Below are positions 44,947 to 54,656 of a DNA stretch of 63,792 nucleotides, in pieces. The DNA is taken from the NCBI GenBank assembly GCA_902792895.1, contig CADBBK010000029.1:1-63792 (forward strand), read 5' to 3'. The stretch's first letter is position 1. Each line of letters starts with the position of its first letter. Under the pieces are notes generated by a model, which saw only the letters and a list, made by a program, of their open reading frames with translations, ran no database searches and was not told where the DNA came from. A program made the translations under genes and the position numbers. Source of the stretch: an uncultured Bacteroidales bacterium (lineage in GTDB: Bacteria > Bacteroidota > Bacteroidia > Bacteroidales > Muribaculaceae).

Positions 44947-47505
44947 ATGAAACGTTTTCTCTCAACCGTTTTTGCGGCCTTGCTGGTCTCGGCTGTGTGT
45001 GTCCAGGCCTGGGCCTATGGCATGCCGAAGTACGAGTTCCGCTCGGCCTGGATTGCTACCGTGTGGTGTCTGGACTGGCCCTCTCAGGGTGCCGGCGCCG
45101 CTAAGCAGAAGGCCCAGATGGACCGCTTGCTCGACTCGTTGCAGGTCAACAACTTCAACGCGGTCAACTTCCAGGTGCGCTCGATGTGTGACGCTATGTA
45201 TCAGTCCAGCCTGGAGCCGTGGTCGAGTTATCTGACGGGCACCCGTGGCCAGGACCCGGGCTTTGACCCGTTGCAGTATGTCGTCGAGGGCTGCCACAAG
45301 CGTGGCATGGAGTGCCATGCCTGGGTGAATCCCTACCGCTGGAGCACGGGCACCGACTGGAATACGCCCCAGGACCAGGAACTCAAGAACGACGGTTGGC
45401 TGTTGACCTACGGCTCCACCGTCATCCTCGACCCGGGTCAGCAGCGCACCATCGACCGCATTGTGGCCGTGTGCCAGGAAATCATCACCAACTATGATGT
45501 GGACGGCATCCTCTATGACGACTACTTCTATCCGAGCGGCATTCCCGCCGATGCCAGCGCCCAGGACTATGGCGAGTGGCAGGCTTCGGGCACTTCGCTC
45601 TCGTTTGGCGACTGGCGCCGCGACAACGTCAACCGCATGGTGCAGGCTGTGTACGACATGATTCAGGAGACGCGCCCCGAGGTGCGTTACGGCATCTCGC
45701 CGGCAGGCGTTGCCGCCTCGAGTTCGGCAGTGGCCGGCATGCATGGCGTGGATCCGTGTCCCACAGGCAGCGACTGGCAGTACAATGGCATTTTCAGCGA
45801 CCCGCTGGCATGGCTCGAGGCGCAGAGCATCGACTACATCTCGCCGCAGGTCTATTGGCCCTTCGGCCACAGTTCCAACGACTATGGACTGATTACTGGA
45901 TGGTGGGGCCAAATCGCTGACCACTTTGGCCGTCAGGTCTATATTTCATCATCGATTTCGGGCTTGACAGGTTCTTCGACCGAGGTGCAGTACAAGGAAT
46001 ATGCCAACGAGGTGGAATTTAACCGCACGTCATCGGTCGACGGCTATCCCGGCGCCATTTTCTACTCGTGCAAGTACCTGTATGCCCTCAATAGCAACAC
46101 CCTGGCCCATTACCTCAAGAACACCGTCTTTACCAAGCCCGCCCTGCCGCCTCCCATGACGTGGAAGCACGGCTATGACCCGGGCACGGTGCAGAACCTC
46201 GACCGTGCCGGCAACAGTCTGGTGTGGGAGGGCTACGACAATGTGCGTTACTCGGTCTATGCCTTCCCCATCACGATGAATACCAGCACCTTCACGGGAC
46301 AGATAGACTACTTGCTGGGCATGACCTATGATCAGCAGTACGACATTCCCGCCGAGTACCAGCAGGGCTACCAATATGCCGTGTGCGTCCTCGACCGCAT
46401 GGGCAACGAGTGGGACCCCGCATTCCTGAGCGTGGAACTTGACCAGCTCGACAATCCCGTGCTCATCGCTCCTGACAACGAAGCTGCAGTCGATGCCCCG
46501 TTTGCCTTCACCTGGCATCAGGTGGAAGGCGCGACCAGCTATCTTGTCGAGTTGGCCACGAGTCCCGAATTCAGCAACGTGCTGGAGCGTGTCGCCGTGA
46601 CCGACACCCTGGCCAGCGTGCTGCTGTTCAGCAAGCTCACCCACGGCGAGGCCCATTATTGGCGTGTGCAGTCCTGTGCCGACAGCTGCTACAGCGGTGT
46701 GAGCGAGGTGCGTTCCTTCACGCCCATGCTGCTCACCATCACGTCGCCTGCCGACGGCAGCGAGGACCTGGAGGTACCCCTCACGGTCGAGTGGTACACC
46801 TGTGGCAGCAGTGAGCCCGCCACGCTCGAGCTGGCCTCCGACGACACGTTCACCAAGCCCATTTTCTCGGAAACCTCCACCAGTGGAACCTTGGAGATTC
46901 CCTATGATATCCTGGAGCCCGGTAACACCTATTTCCTGCGCGTGACCCTCACGGTCGATGGCCAGACGATGACCAGCAACACTGTGCGCTTCTCGGTGGC
47001 CCATGCCGCAGCGCGCTTTGACGTGCCTGTTGACGGCGGCACGCTCTATGCGGGACAGCACATTACTCTGAAGCCGCAGACCTGGGCGACGTCCTATGTC
47101 ATCGAAGTCTCCAGCAAGGAGACAACTTGGGGGCGCTCGCGTTTCATCGAGACGTTGAAGAACGGCCAGTATGAGACCACGTTGCCCGCCGAGCAGATGA
47201 AGGTGGATAGCAAGCTCATGATTGACGGTAACACCTATTATGCCCGTTGCAAGACGACCTATCTCGACTTTGATGGCAACAGCCACACCACGCCCTACGG
47301 ACCCGTCATCTCGTTTGTATACAAAGCGTCGGCTCCCATGCCTGCCGACGTCAACGGTGATGGCGAGATTACCATTGCCGACGTCAACGTCATCATCGAC
47401 ATTATCTTGCGAGGCATCAGCAATCCGGCTGGTGATGTCAACGGTGATAATGAGATCACCATTGCCGACATCAATGTCGTTATCAACATCATCCTCGGCC
47501 AATAA
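44947..47505 (+). CDS. Secreted GHL10-family hydrolase with dockerin-like tail
   Basis: 852 residues with signal peptide MKRFLSTVFAALLVSAVCVQAWA. The glycosyl-hydrolase-like 10 (DUF187/YngK-type) barrel is at about 28-390: EFRSAWIATVWCLDWPS, NNFNAVNFQVR, GMECHAWVNPYRW and DVDGILYDDYFYPSG, where catalytic acids are expected. FN3/Ig-like modules follow at about 400-790. The tail has two EF-hand-like repeats, DVNGDGEITIADVNVIIDI and a near copy. Relatives are suspected to cleave peptidoglycan or other glycans. Confidence 0.88.
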   Translation: MKRFLSTVFAALLVSAVCVQAWAYGMPKYEFRSAWIATVWCLDWPSQGAGAAKQKAQMDRLLDSLQVNNFNAVNFQVRSMCDAMYQSSLEPWSSYLTGTRGQDPGFDPLQYVVEGCHKRGMECHAWVNPYRWSTGTDWNTPQDQELKNDGWLLTYGSTVILDPGQQRTIDRIVAVCQEIITNYDVDGILYDDYFYPSGIPADASAQDYGEWQASGTSLSFGDWRRDNVNRMVQAVYDMIQETRPEVRYGISPAGVAASSSAVAGMHGVDPCPTGSDWQYNGIFSDPLAWLEAQSIDYISPQVYWPFGHSSNDYGLITGWWGQIADHFGRQVYISSSISGLTGSSTEVQYKEYANEVEFNRTSSVDGYPGAIFYSCKYLYALNSNTLAHYLKNTVFTKPALPPPMTWKHGYDPGTVQNLDRAGNSLVWEGYDNVRYSVYAFPITMNTSTFTGQIDYLLGMTYDQQYDIPAEYQQGYQYAVCVLDRMGNEWDPAFLSVELDQLDNPVLIAPDNEAAVDAPFAFTWHQVEGATSYLVELATSPEFSNVLERVAVTDTLASVLLFSKLTHGEAHYWRVQSCADSCYSGVSEVRSFTPMLLTITSPADGSEDLEVPLTVEWYTCGSSEPATLELASDDTFTKPIFSETSTSGTLEIPYDILEPGNTYFLRVTLTVDGQTMTSNTVRFSVAHAAARFDVPVDGGTLYAGQHITLKPQTWATSYVIEVSSKETTWGRSRFIETLKNGQYETTLPAEQMKVDSKLMIDGNTYYARCKTTYLDFDGNSHTTPYGPVISFVYKASAPMPADVNGDGEITIADVNVIIDIILRGISNPAGDVNGDNEITIADINVVINIILGQ

Positions 47506-47536
47506 TACCGGTTCTTGAAACGACGATACACCATGG

Positions 47537-47569
47537 CTGGAAGGGCGGCAGCAATGCTTGTCCTTCCAG
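47537..47569. terminator. Convergent terminator after the GHL10 gene
   Basis: CTGGAAGG and CCTTCCAG form an 8-bp stem between the convergent GHL10 and symporter genes. Confidence 0.5.
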
Positions 47570-47574
47570 TTGGT

Positions 47575-49074
47575 TTATGGGTGTTTGGGAGTGCGGCCCG
47601 TGAGGATTACCGCAAGGGAAATGCCTAGGCCGTAGTAGACGGCATCACCGGGCAGTGAGGCGACGTTGGCCAGCAGCATGGCGGCAACGCCGGCGGGCAT
47701 CGACAGCAGGACACGGCTGGGCTTGAACCGGCCAGGGCACCACAGCGCAAAGCACAACGGGAACAGGATGGCCACTGCACGCAGTCCCAGTGACAGGAAA
47801 CCCAGGTCGTTGATGAAGCTGCTGTGGAACAGCAATGTGGCAATGACGGCTGCCACCAGGATGCCCACAATGGACAGCCGCGTCTGGGCCAGTTGCGACA
47901 GGGGCGATGCGTTCAGCCCCATGCGGCGCTTGAAGTTGCCGTACACGTCGCGCACCAGAATCGTGGCAGCACCCAACGACAGGCCACTGCCGCACCCCAG
48001 GATGTTGATGAGCATGGTCCCCAGCATCAGTCCGCCCAGCCATGCGGGCAGGTGACGCAGGATGAAGGCAGGAAACGCCTGGGCCGAGTTCTCGATGACG
48101 CCGAGCCCTTGCGGCAATGTCTCGCCGGCAGCCTGCAGGGCTGTGAGCTCGTCGTGGGTGACATAGTGGCCGCGCATGTAGATGCCCACGAGGGTGCACG
48201 CGGCGCCGATGATGGGCATGAACAAGGCGCACAGCAGGGCCCCTCGGCGTGCCTTAGGCGTAGTCGCCGCCGACCAGATGCACTGGGCATAGCTCTGGGT
48301 GCACACCACGCCCAGGATGAGCGACAGGCAACCGCCCATGTCCTTGAAGAATCCGCGGGCAAACGGGCTGCCATAGCGGTGATGGATGCTCTCGATATCG
48401 CTCAGGCCGTTGTACTGGGCCAGGGCAGGGGAGTGATAGACGGTGTCCACCCCGTTGCCGAGTCCCGTCAGCCCACCGGCGATGTGCCACACCACGATAC
48501 CGGCCGCCAGTGAGCACAGGTAAAGCAGAATCAGCTTGACGATGCCGCCGGCTCCCGCACTGCGGATGCCGCCAAACAGCACCAGCAGCATGATGAGCAC
48601 TGCGCCCGCCACCGATGCCCAGGTCGTGGACATGCCGAACAGGCTGCCGATCATCGCCGATGACGACAGCACCTGGGACATGATGCTGATGAAAATGCCG
48701 ATGAGGAAAAGTATCGAGCCGACGGTTTCGGCCTTGTGACCATACTCGCGGCTCACCACCTCGAGCAGCGTGGTGCACCCGCTGCGTCGCAACGGCCCGG
48801 CGTAGAACAGCCCCAGGACCAGCGCGCCCAGGCCGGCTCCGATGGTGAACCACCATGCCGACAGACCATAGCAGAAGGCCAGCTGTGCCGTGCCGATGGT
48901 GGATTGGCCGCCTGCCAGCGTGCCCAGCAACGCACCGCACACCATCCAACTGCCGCTGTTGCCGCCTGTGGTGAAACTGTGCGCATCCTTGACCTTGCGC
49001 CCCGAGTACCAACTCACCGCCAGCAGCAGTGCCACGGTGAGCAATACCCCCAAGATATGGACTGTTGATACCAT
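47575..49074 (-). CDS. Sodium:solute symporter family protein
   Basis: About 499 residues from MVSTVHILGVLLTVALLLAVSW with 12-13 membrane segments. It is an SSS (LeuT-fold) family member: TTGGNSGSWMVCGALLGTLAGGQSTIGTAQ is the TM1-TM2 region with the broken helix. Substrate not predictable. The start at 49152 would add 26 soluble residues before the first helix and is less likely. Confidence 0.85.
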   Translation of the reverse strand: MVSTVHILGVLLTVALLLAVSWYSGRKVKDAHSFTTGGNSGSWMVCGALLGTLAGGQSTIGTAQLAFCYGLSAWWFTIGAGLGALVLGLFYAGPLRRSGCTTLLEVVSREYGHKAETVGSILFLIGIFISIMSQVLSSSAMIGSLFGMSTTWASVAGAVLIMLLVLFGGIRSAGAGGIVKLILLYLCSLAAGIVVWHIAGGLTGLGNGVDTVYHSPALAQYNGLSDIESIHHRYGSPFARGFFKDMGGCLSLILGVVCTQSYAQCIWSAATTPKARRGALLCALFMPIIGAACTLVGIYMRGHYVTHDELTALQAAGETLPQGLGVIENSAQAFPAFILRHLPAWLGGLMLGTMLINILGCGSGLSLGAATILVRDVYGNFKRRMGLNASPLSQLAQTRLSIVGILVAAVIATLLFHSSFINDLGFLSLGLRAVAILFPLCFALWCPGRFKPSRVLLSMPAGVAAMLLANVASLPGDAVYYGLGISLAVILTGRTPKHP

Positions 49075-49267
49075 GTTGATTCCTGTATAATCGTGTGTTG
49101 TGTCGTGATGCCGACCTGCATAATTAGACAACATCGGGCGGTATTTCGGCACTGGAGTTGCTCGTTTTTGATGATTTCGGGCGCAAAGATACTGAATATC
49201 TTGCCAATTCGGGCAACTTGTTAATAACTATTGCCAAGAAAGATTTGTTTTTTGCGTTAATTAGCAG

Positions 49268-49275
49268 TAATTTTG
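49268..49275 (+). promoter_or_regulatory. -7 box for the FGE-sulfatase-like gene
   Basis: TAATTTTG with an 88-nt leader to the ATG at 49363. Otherwise 49075-49362 holds nothing I can support. Confidence 0.6.
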
Positions 49276-49362
49276 TAGGTTGATTAATGTGCGGAGATTC
49301 ATGGCTTCAGGTTGTGAATCCAAATATGGAAAATTATTGAATTAACAAATTAATACAAGGAC

Positions 49363-51339
49363 ATGAGATTAACTACTTTTTTATCGTTGATTTTTCTATC
49401 AACTATGTTGGCGCTGGCTGGCCCGCGCCACATCACGAGTAACATCGAGGGTGATGTGAACGTCGATGGCGAGGTGACCATTGCCGACATCAATGTCGTG
49501 ATCGATGCTATCCTCCATGGCGGCGGTGACCCCAGGTGTGATGTCAATGGTGACAAGGAAATCACCATTGCCGACATCAACGCGCTCATCGACATCATCC
49601 TGTACGGACCGGCAATGCCTCTGGCCGATACCGGCATGTACATGGGCATCATCGGCTACAACCAGATGCTGACCACCAAGGAGATGTCTTATCTCGACTC
49701 GACCACGGTGAGCGAATTCAATGACTTCGTGTCGAACTTGACCACCCAGTCTGGACGATTGCTCTACTACTCGGTGGACAATGCACTGGATGCACTCAAC
49801 ACTGCCCAGCGTCCCGAGAATCTGCAGAATGTCGCTGTCGTGACCTTCACCGAGGGCCTGGACCAAGGCTCCCTGATGATGACCGACAAGTATGACACTG
49901 AGGCCGAATATGCCCAGGCACTGCATTCACGCATCATCAACGAGCACGTTTACGGACGTCCCATCAAGGCCTACACCGTGGGCTTGATCAACGAGAACGT
50001 GAGGGACACCACCCAGTTCCGCAACAACCTGTATGCCCTGGCCAGTGATTCGGCCAAGGCCATGGAGGTCGGCACGATTGCCGAGGCCAACACCCGCTTC
50101 CAGGCTATCGCCGACGAGCTGGTGAGCCGCAACATGTCTGAGAAGCTCACCCTCGTCTTCCCCGGCGTGGGTACCGGTACCCGCATCCGCTTCACCTTTG
50201 ATGAGGTGGACGCCAACAGTGTTGACGACTCCCAGGTTTATATCGAGGGCACCTTCTCGTTGAAGAGCCGCAGCCTCACCAACCTGGTTTACAAGGGCAT
50301 GACCTGCACCGCCGGTGACAGCGTTGCTGCCAGCAGCGTCGACGGCATGTTCGTTTCGCTGGTCTTCGGTGGCATCCAGCTCGACAGCGAGGAGCGCATC
50401 GAGAAGGACAACATCCAGGAGTGGTACTGGGTTGAGGACCAGAACGAGTGGGAGATCAGCACCGAGTTCTCGACCAGCCGCTTGCCCGATGTCGAGAGCA
50501 CCTACTCAAGTGCCCTGGTAATGCTGCTGATGGACTGCAGTTCGGTAATGAATGAAAACTTCGGTGAACTGAAGATTGCTGCCAACTCGTTCATTGAGCG
50601 CATGCTCAACTACAACACCATCCCCGGCATGTTCACCGTCAATGGCGTTTCGTTCCAGATGATTCCCGTCGAGGGTGGCACGTTCACCATGGGTGTGGAC
50701 AGCACCATGGTCGAGGCCGGTATCGCCGACGCTGAAGAGCTGCCCGCTCACGAGGTGACTCTTGAACCCTACAGCATCGGTCAGACCGAGGTAACCCAGG
50801 AACTGTGGCAGGCCGTGATGGGCAGCAATCCCAGTGGTTTCACGGGTGATCCCAAGCGTCCCGTCGAGCAGGTGAGCTGGACCGATTGCCAGGAGTTCAT
50901 TGCACGCCTGAATGCCATCACGGGTAAGAACTTCCGTCTGCCCACCGAGGCCGAGTGGGAATATGCTGCCCGTGGCGGTAACAAGGGTCATGGCACCCTG
51001 TATGCCGGCAGTGACAACATTGACGAGGTGGCTTGGTACTACAACAACAGTTATGTTGTCGGCACCGACAGCGAGGACTATGGAACACACGCCGTTGGCA
51101 CCAAGCACAGCAACGAGCTGGGCTTGTATGACATGAGCGGTAACGTCCACGAGTGGTGCAGTAACGTCTATCTGCCCTATGACGTGGAAGAGCAGCCTGA
51201 GGGCGGTGAAGCCAACTCACGTTATGTGATTCGTGGTGGTTGCTGGTTCAGCATCCCCAAGGATTGCCGCACCACCAGTCGTGACTATGAGTCGGGCGGT
51301 ATGCGCTTCTACACCACTGGCTTGCGCTTGGCGTTGTAA
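49363..51339 (+). CDS. Secreted protein: N-terminal dockerin-like, central domain, FGE-sulfatase domain
   Basis: 658 residues. After the signal peptide (to about 19), two EF-hand-like repeats lie at the N-terminus (about 29-80: DVNVDGEVTIADINVVIDAIL, DVNGDKEITIADINALIDIIL), the reverse of the C-terminal placing elsewhere. The middle (about 90-425) looks like a divergent von Willebrand-A-type region (ALVMLLMDCSSVMNENF). The C-terminus (about 430-658) is an FGE-sulfatase/SUMF1 fold (FQMIPVEGGTFTMGVD, QTEVTQELWQAVMG, RLPTEAEWEYAARGG, GNVHEWCSNVY). A formylglycine-generating activity is not implied; many relatives are binding domains. Confidence 0.87.
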   Translation: MRLTTFLSLIFLSTMLALAGPRHITSNIEGDVNVDGEVTIADINVVIDAILHGGGDPRCDVNGDKEITIADINALIDIILYGPAMPLADTGMYMGIIGYNQMLTTKEMSYLDSTTVSEFNDFVSNLTTQSGRLLYYSVDNALDALNTAQRPENLQNVAVVTFTEGLDQGSLMMTDKYDTEAEYAQALHSRIINEHVYGRPIKAYTVGLINENVRDTTQFRNNLYALASDSAKAMEVGTIAEANTRFQAIADELVSRNMSEKLTLVFPGVGTGTRIRFTFDEVDANSVDDSQVYIEGTFSLKSRSLTNLVYKGMTCTAGDSVAASSVDGMFVSLVFGGIQLDSEERIEKDNIQEWYWVEDQNEWEISTEFSTSRLPDVESTYSSALVMLLMDCSSVMNENFGELKIAANSFIERMLNYNTIPGMFTVNGVSFQMIPVEGGTFTMGVDSTMVEAGIADAEELPAHEVTLEPYSIGQTEVTQELWQAVMGSNPSGFTGDPKRPVEQVSWTDCQEFIARLNAITGKNFRLPTEAEWEYAARGGNKGHGTLYAGSDNIDEVAWYYNNSYVVGTDSEDYGTHAVGTKHSNELGLYDMSGNVHEWCSNVYLPYDVEEQPEGGEANSRYVIRGGCWFSIPKDCRTTSRDYESGGMRFYTTGLRLAL

Positions 51340-51370
51340 GATTCCCGGTAGACAAGTCAAGATGAACATG

Positions 51371-51404
51371 AAATGCACCCGATGTAGCGGCATCGGGTGC
51401 ATTT
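51371..51404 (+). terminator. Terminator of the FGE-sulfatase-like gene
   Basis: AAATGCACCCGATG and CATCGGGTGCATTT form a perfect 14-bp stem with the loop TAGCGG. Confidence 0.75.
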
Positions 51405-51438
51405 TGAATAATACATCACTTAACACTGCGAACTTCCC

Positions 51439-52227
51439 ATGATACTTGTCATTATCACAGCATTGATACCCGCCGTGATTCTCGGTTGGTGGATTTATAC
51501 CAAGGACTCGATACGTCCCGAGCCCCTGCCCATGTTGTTCAAGGCTTTCCTCTATGGTGTCGGCTCAGCATTCATCACGATTGTCGTTGGCCAGCTTCTG
51601 AGCCAGATAGGTTTGATGGTCTTTGATTTGAACTCATTTTCTGGAGCCGTGTCCACCGCATTGTTTGCCGCTGCGCTGCCCGAGGAGATTTTCAAACTGC
51701 TCATGTTGTGGCTCTTCCTGCGCAACAATCCATACTACGATGAGTACTTCGACGGCATCGTCTATGGTGCATGCGTCGGCTTGGGCTTTGCTGGTGCCGA
51801 GAATATCATCTATCTGGTACAGAGCGAGAACTGGATTGGAACCGGCATCATACGTGGATTGACGGCGGTGCCCGCCCACTTTGCCATCGCGTGCGCCATG
51901 GGCTACTTCTACAGCAAGCGCCACTTCGGTGACCGTTCTACCCTGACTGCCGTGTGCGTGCTGGCTGTGCCGGTGCTCATTCACTGGGTGTATGACGCAC
52001 TTGCCTTCAGCGAGGGCATCTATCCCGCCTTGTCGGTGGTGATCAATGTGCTCCTTGTCTTGCTCATCTATCGCATGTACACAAGCACCATGAAGCGCAT
52101 AGCCGAACTGCATCAGCGCGACTATGCCCGCATGACACCGCCTCCACTGCCCGGCAACGGCCCATCGACACCTCCACCTCTACCAGGCAGCAACAACGAT
52201 GACAATCTCCCCACTACCACCAGCTGA
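51439..52227 (+). CDS. PrsW-family intramembrane metalloprotease
   Basis: 262 residues, about eight membrane helices. The PrsW/CAAX-like Glu pair is in AAALPEEIFKLLML (EExxK), with a later Glu/His set in GFAGAENIIY, AVPAHFAIACAMG and VLIHWVYDAL. The C-terminal 45 residues are a Pro-rich soluble tail (PPPLPG repeats). Relatives cleave anti-sigma factors and other membrane proteins. Confidence 0.87.
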   Translation: MILVIITALIPAVILGWWIYTKDSIRPEPLPMLFKAFLYGVGSAFITIVVGQLLSQIGLMVFDLNSFSGAVSTALFAAALPEEIFKLLMLWLFLRNNPYYDEYFDGIVYGACVGLGFAGAENIIYLVQSENWIGTGIIRGLTAVPAHFAIACAMGYFYSKRHFGDRSTLTAVCVLAVPVLIHWVYDALAFSEGIYPALSVVINVLLVLLIYRMYTSTMKRIAELHQRDYARMTPPPLPGNGPSTPPPLPGSNNDDNLPTTTS

Positions 52228-52256
52228 TAGGTCATCTCTGAAGTGGACACATTGTA

Positions 52257-52284
52257 GAGACGCAAAATTTGCGTCTCCTTTTTT
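52257..52284 (+). terminator. PrsW gene terminator (GAGACGCAAA palindrome)
   Basis: GAGACGCAAA-a-TTTGCGTCTC followed by CTTTTTTT. Confidence 0.8.
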
Positions 52285-52308
52285 TGACCTTACCCAATTG
52301 CTGCCCTG

Positions 52309-52330
52309 GAGACGCAAAATTTTGCGTCTC
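52309..52330. repeat. 22-bp GAGACGCAAAA palindrome
   Basis: GAGACGCAAAA with its exact reverse complement, 31 bp beyond a near-identical hairpin. A third variant is at 16891-16918. Confidence 0.85.
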
Positions 52331-52332
52331 TA

Positions 52333-52413
52333 CAAGCCTTCTGTAGCCCTAACTCCTAACCCCTAACTCCTAACACCTCACTCCTAACCCCTAACTCCTA
52401 ACTCCTAACTCGT
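52333..52413. repeat. CCTAACT heptamer tract
   Basis: About eleven units of CCTAACT/CCTAACC in near-perfect 7-bp phase. A second short CTAAAGC run is at 52483-52517. Confidence 0.85.
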
Positions 52414-52429
52414 AAACCTTTTTGGCCTA

Positions 52430-52470
52430 AAATAAATCGGGCGACCCGCAGTGGGCCGCCCGACTTATTT
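52430..52470. terminator. Bidirectional terminator of the 654-residue secreted protein gene
   Basis: TCGGGCG...CGCCCGA with flanking AAATAA/TTATTT pairs. Confidence 0.7.
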
Positions 52471-52519
52471 CAAATCTTGCTAAAAGCTAAAGCCTAATGG
52501 CTCAAGCCTAGAGCCTAAA

Positions 52520-54484
52520 TTACTTCATCACCTTAACAGCGCTGGTGGTGCCGTCGGTGTAGGTGGTAACAACGATGGTCATACCGTTGGCCTCCTGCAT
52601 CTCCTGACCTACCATGTTGAAGTAGCGTACGCCGGCAACAGTCTTCTGGCTGTTAACCTCGTCAACACCGGTCATCTTGGAAACAGCAGCGTATACATAG
52701 TAGCCGCCATCCTTCAGGGCAACACCCAGGGTGTAAGAGAAGCCCACGGGAACGCAGTAGAAGCCCTCGGCATTCTCCTCCAGAGGATTCTCCATTGCAT
52801 AACCCAGAACGGTCTCACGCATAGCCTCGTCAGCACCGTAGCGAACGTTGTTGATCAGGAAGTAGAAGGGAACGTTGGGACGGTTAGCCTCGTTCTGCTC
52901 GTCGGTCAGAGCGGGATCCCAAACAAATGCACCCCAAGGATTGTACTCGAAGGTGTAAGTGGTGGTGTAGTCGCCATCGGCACCCTTAGCCAGCTCAACG
53001 GGAACCTCGTTACCCTCCTGGTCAACGAGTACCAGGATGATGGAGGGATCCTCTACGGGAGGCTCGGGAGTGTCACCAGCCTCGAGGGTGGTGAAGACAA
53101 CGGTCTCAGTCCAGTCGCTGGTGCGGCCGTCCTCGCTTACAGACTGTACCTCAACCTCATAGGTGGTCTCGGGGGTCAGGCCCTCGATGGTGAAGTTGGT
53201 AGCGGGCAGATCGTTAACATAGATCCACTCCTCGGGCTGAATAGCATCGTTAGGATCGCCAACACAGATGTCATCGAGATAGAGCATCCACTGGTCATAA
53301 GTGCCATAGTTGCGGAAGACGATGCAACCCATCTCACCATTGAACTGGCTCAGGTCAACAGTGTACTCAACAGGATCCACGGTTGAGAGAATATCAGCGT
53401 CAAACAGGGGAACCAGGTTGTCGAGATTGAACTCCTCACCAAGCATAGCATAAACCATGAGGTTCTCAGGATAGTAGTCCGAGCGGCCCCACAAGGTGAA
53501 CTTGAGCTGACCCTTCAAGGCTACAGTGGGAGTACCAAGATAGTTGTCGGGAGTGAGGACACCATAGCCACTGATGTACGAGCCAGAGTACCAGCAAACA
53601 TCGGTCTGAGCGTCATCGGAATAAGCCAGACCCCAGTCAACGCCGTCACCGTCTGCATCATATACCCAGAAGCCCTCATTAATCTCAGCCTCGTAGGTGT
53701 CAATGCCGAAGTGCCACTCCTTAGGACCACCGGACATGTCAGTCCAGGGCCTGTAGCGCAGGTTGAAGGCCATGTCATGATCGTTCTCCCAAGCTACGTC
53801 AGCAGTGGTAGCGGCGGGATCAACGGTCAAGTTGGTGGGCATAACGGGAGCGGTGGGATCAACGATCTCCAGGTCAACGCGGTCGTTGCTGCCACCCAGG
53901 CTTACGGTGAAGATGTAGGTTGCACCGGCTGCGAACTCGAAGTCATCGTAACGGCCGGGAATGCTACCATTAGCGCTAGCGATCCAGATTCTGTCACCAG
54001 GAGTCGGGTTGGTGATGCACCAGTCATAGATACCAGCGGGAATGAAGATGGTCACTGCATCGTTAAGTACAATGTTGGTAGTGGCCATGTCACCATCGGC
54101 ATTCTCGGGGATCTTGTACTCAAACTCTGCGTAGGTAGCAGCATCGGCATTGCCATAAGAGGTCAGACCACCGGTCTCGGGGATGACCGTGCCATAGGTG
54201 TTAAAATCGGCATCGAGCAGCATCTGGTAGCCAGAACCGTCCTGCCATACATCACCGGCAGCAAGGGTAACACTGCAGTAACCCTCGGGAATGTCATCAC
54301 GCAGCGAGTTGATAGCTACGGTGTAGGGAGTGGATACCGTACCGGGAGCAGCCTTGCGAACAACCTGCTCAGTCTTGGTTGTGTTGCCGTCGAACTTTAC
54401 GACCTTCGTTTGGGCGTTCTTAACGCCAGCCGAAGCAGAAACTGCAACAGCAACGCTTACCATTAAGAATAAAAATTTCTTCAT
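52520..54484 (-). CDS. Secreted adhesin-like protein with Por/T9SS-like C-terminal domain
   Basis: 654 residues with signal peptide MKKFLFLMVSVAVAVSASA. Two beta-sandwich modules of the cleaved-adhesin/choice-of-anchor type (about 40-215 and 230-410; VCWYSGSYISG, WMLYLDDICVGDPND) are followed by an FN3-like domain (about 410-480) and a C-terminal domain. The last 45 residues (VAGVRYFNMVGQEM...TIVVTTYTDGTTSAVKVMK) match the usual type A sorting tail of Bacteroidota. Probable surface protein; ligand unknown. Confidence 0.85.
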   Translation of the reverse strand: MKKFLFLMVSVAVAVSASAGVKNAQTKVVKFDGNTTKTEQVVRKAAPGTVSTPYTVAINSLRDDIPEGYCSVTLAAGDVWQDGSGYQMLLDADFNTYGTVIPETGGLTSYGNADAATYAEFEYKIPENADGDMATTNIVLNDAVTIFIPAGIYDWCITNPTPGDRIWIASANGSIPGRYDDFEFAAGATYIFTVSLGGSNDRVDLEIVDPTAPVMPTNLTVDPAATTADVAWENDHDMAFNLRYRPWTDMSGGPKEWHFGIDTYEAEINEGFWVYDADGDGVDWGLAYSDDAQTDVCWYSGSYISGYGVLTPDNYLGTPTVALKGQLKFTLWGRSDYYPENLMVYAMLGEEFNLDNLVPLFDADILSTVDPVEYTVDLSQFNGEMGCIVFRNYGTYDQWMLYLDDICVGDPNDAIQPEEWIYVNDLPATNFTIEGLTPETTYEVEVQSVSEDGRTSDWTETVVFTTLEAGDTPEPPVEDPSIILVLVDQEGNEVPVELAKGADGDYTTTYTFEYNPWGAFVWDPALTDEQNEANRPNVPFYFLINNVRYGADEAMRETVLGYAMENPLEENAEGFYCVPVGFSYTLGVALKDGGYYVYAAVSKMTGVDEVNSQKTVAGVRYFNMVGQEMQEANGMTIVVTTYTDGTTSAVKVMK

Positions 54485-54542
54485 AAGCTGAAAAATTAAA
54501 AGATTAATAAATATGAATTAAAAAAAAGGTTTTTCTGATGCG

Positions 54543-54572
54543 CAAAAATACTAAAAAAAATTGAGAGACAAA
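54543..54572 (-). promoter_or_regulatory. Promoter of the 654-residue secreted protein gene
   Basis: -7 box TATTTTTG (54543-54550) with a -33 TTTG (54569-54572) at close to ideal spacing. Confidence 0.75.
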
Positions 54573-54656
54573 AGAAATTGCCGAAAAAAGGAATAGTATT
54601 GGCAAAAAAAGTTTGTTTTTGGCCAGTATGTATAAATTGATTATACAAACTAAAAC

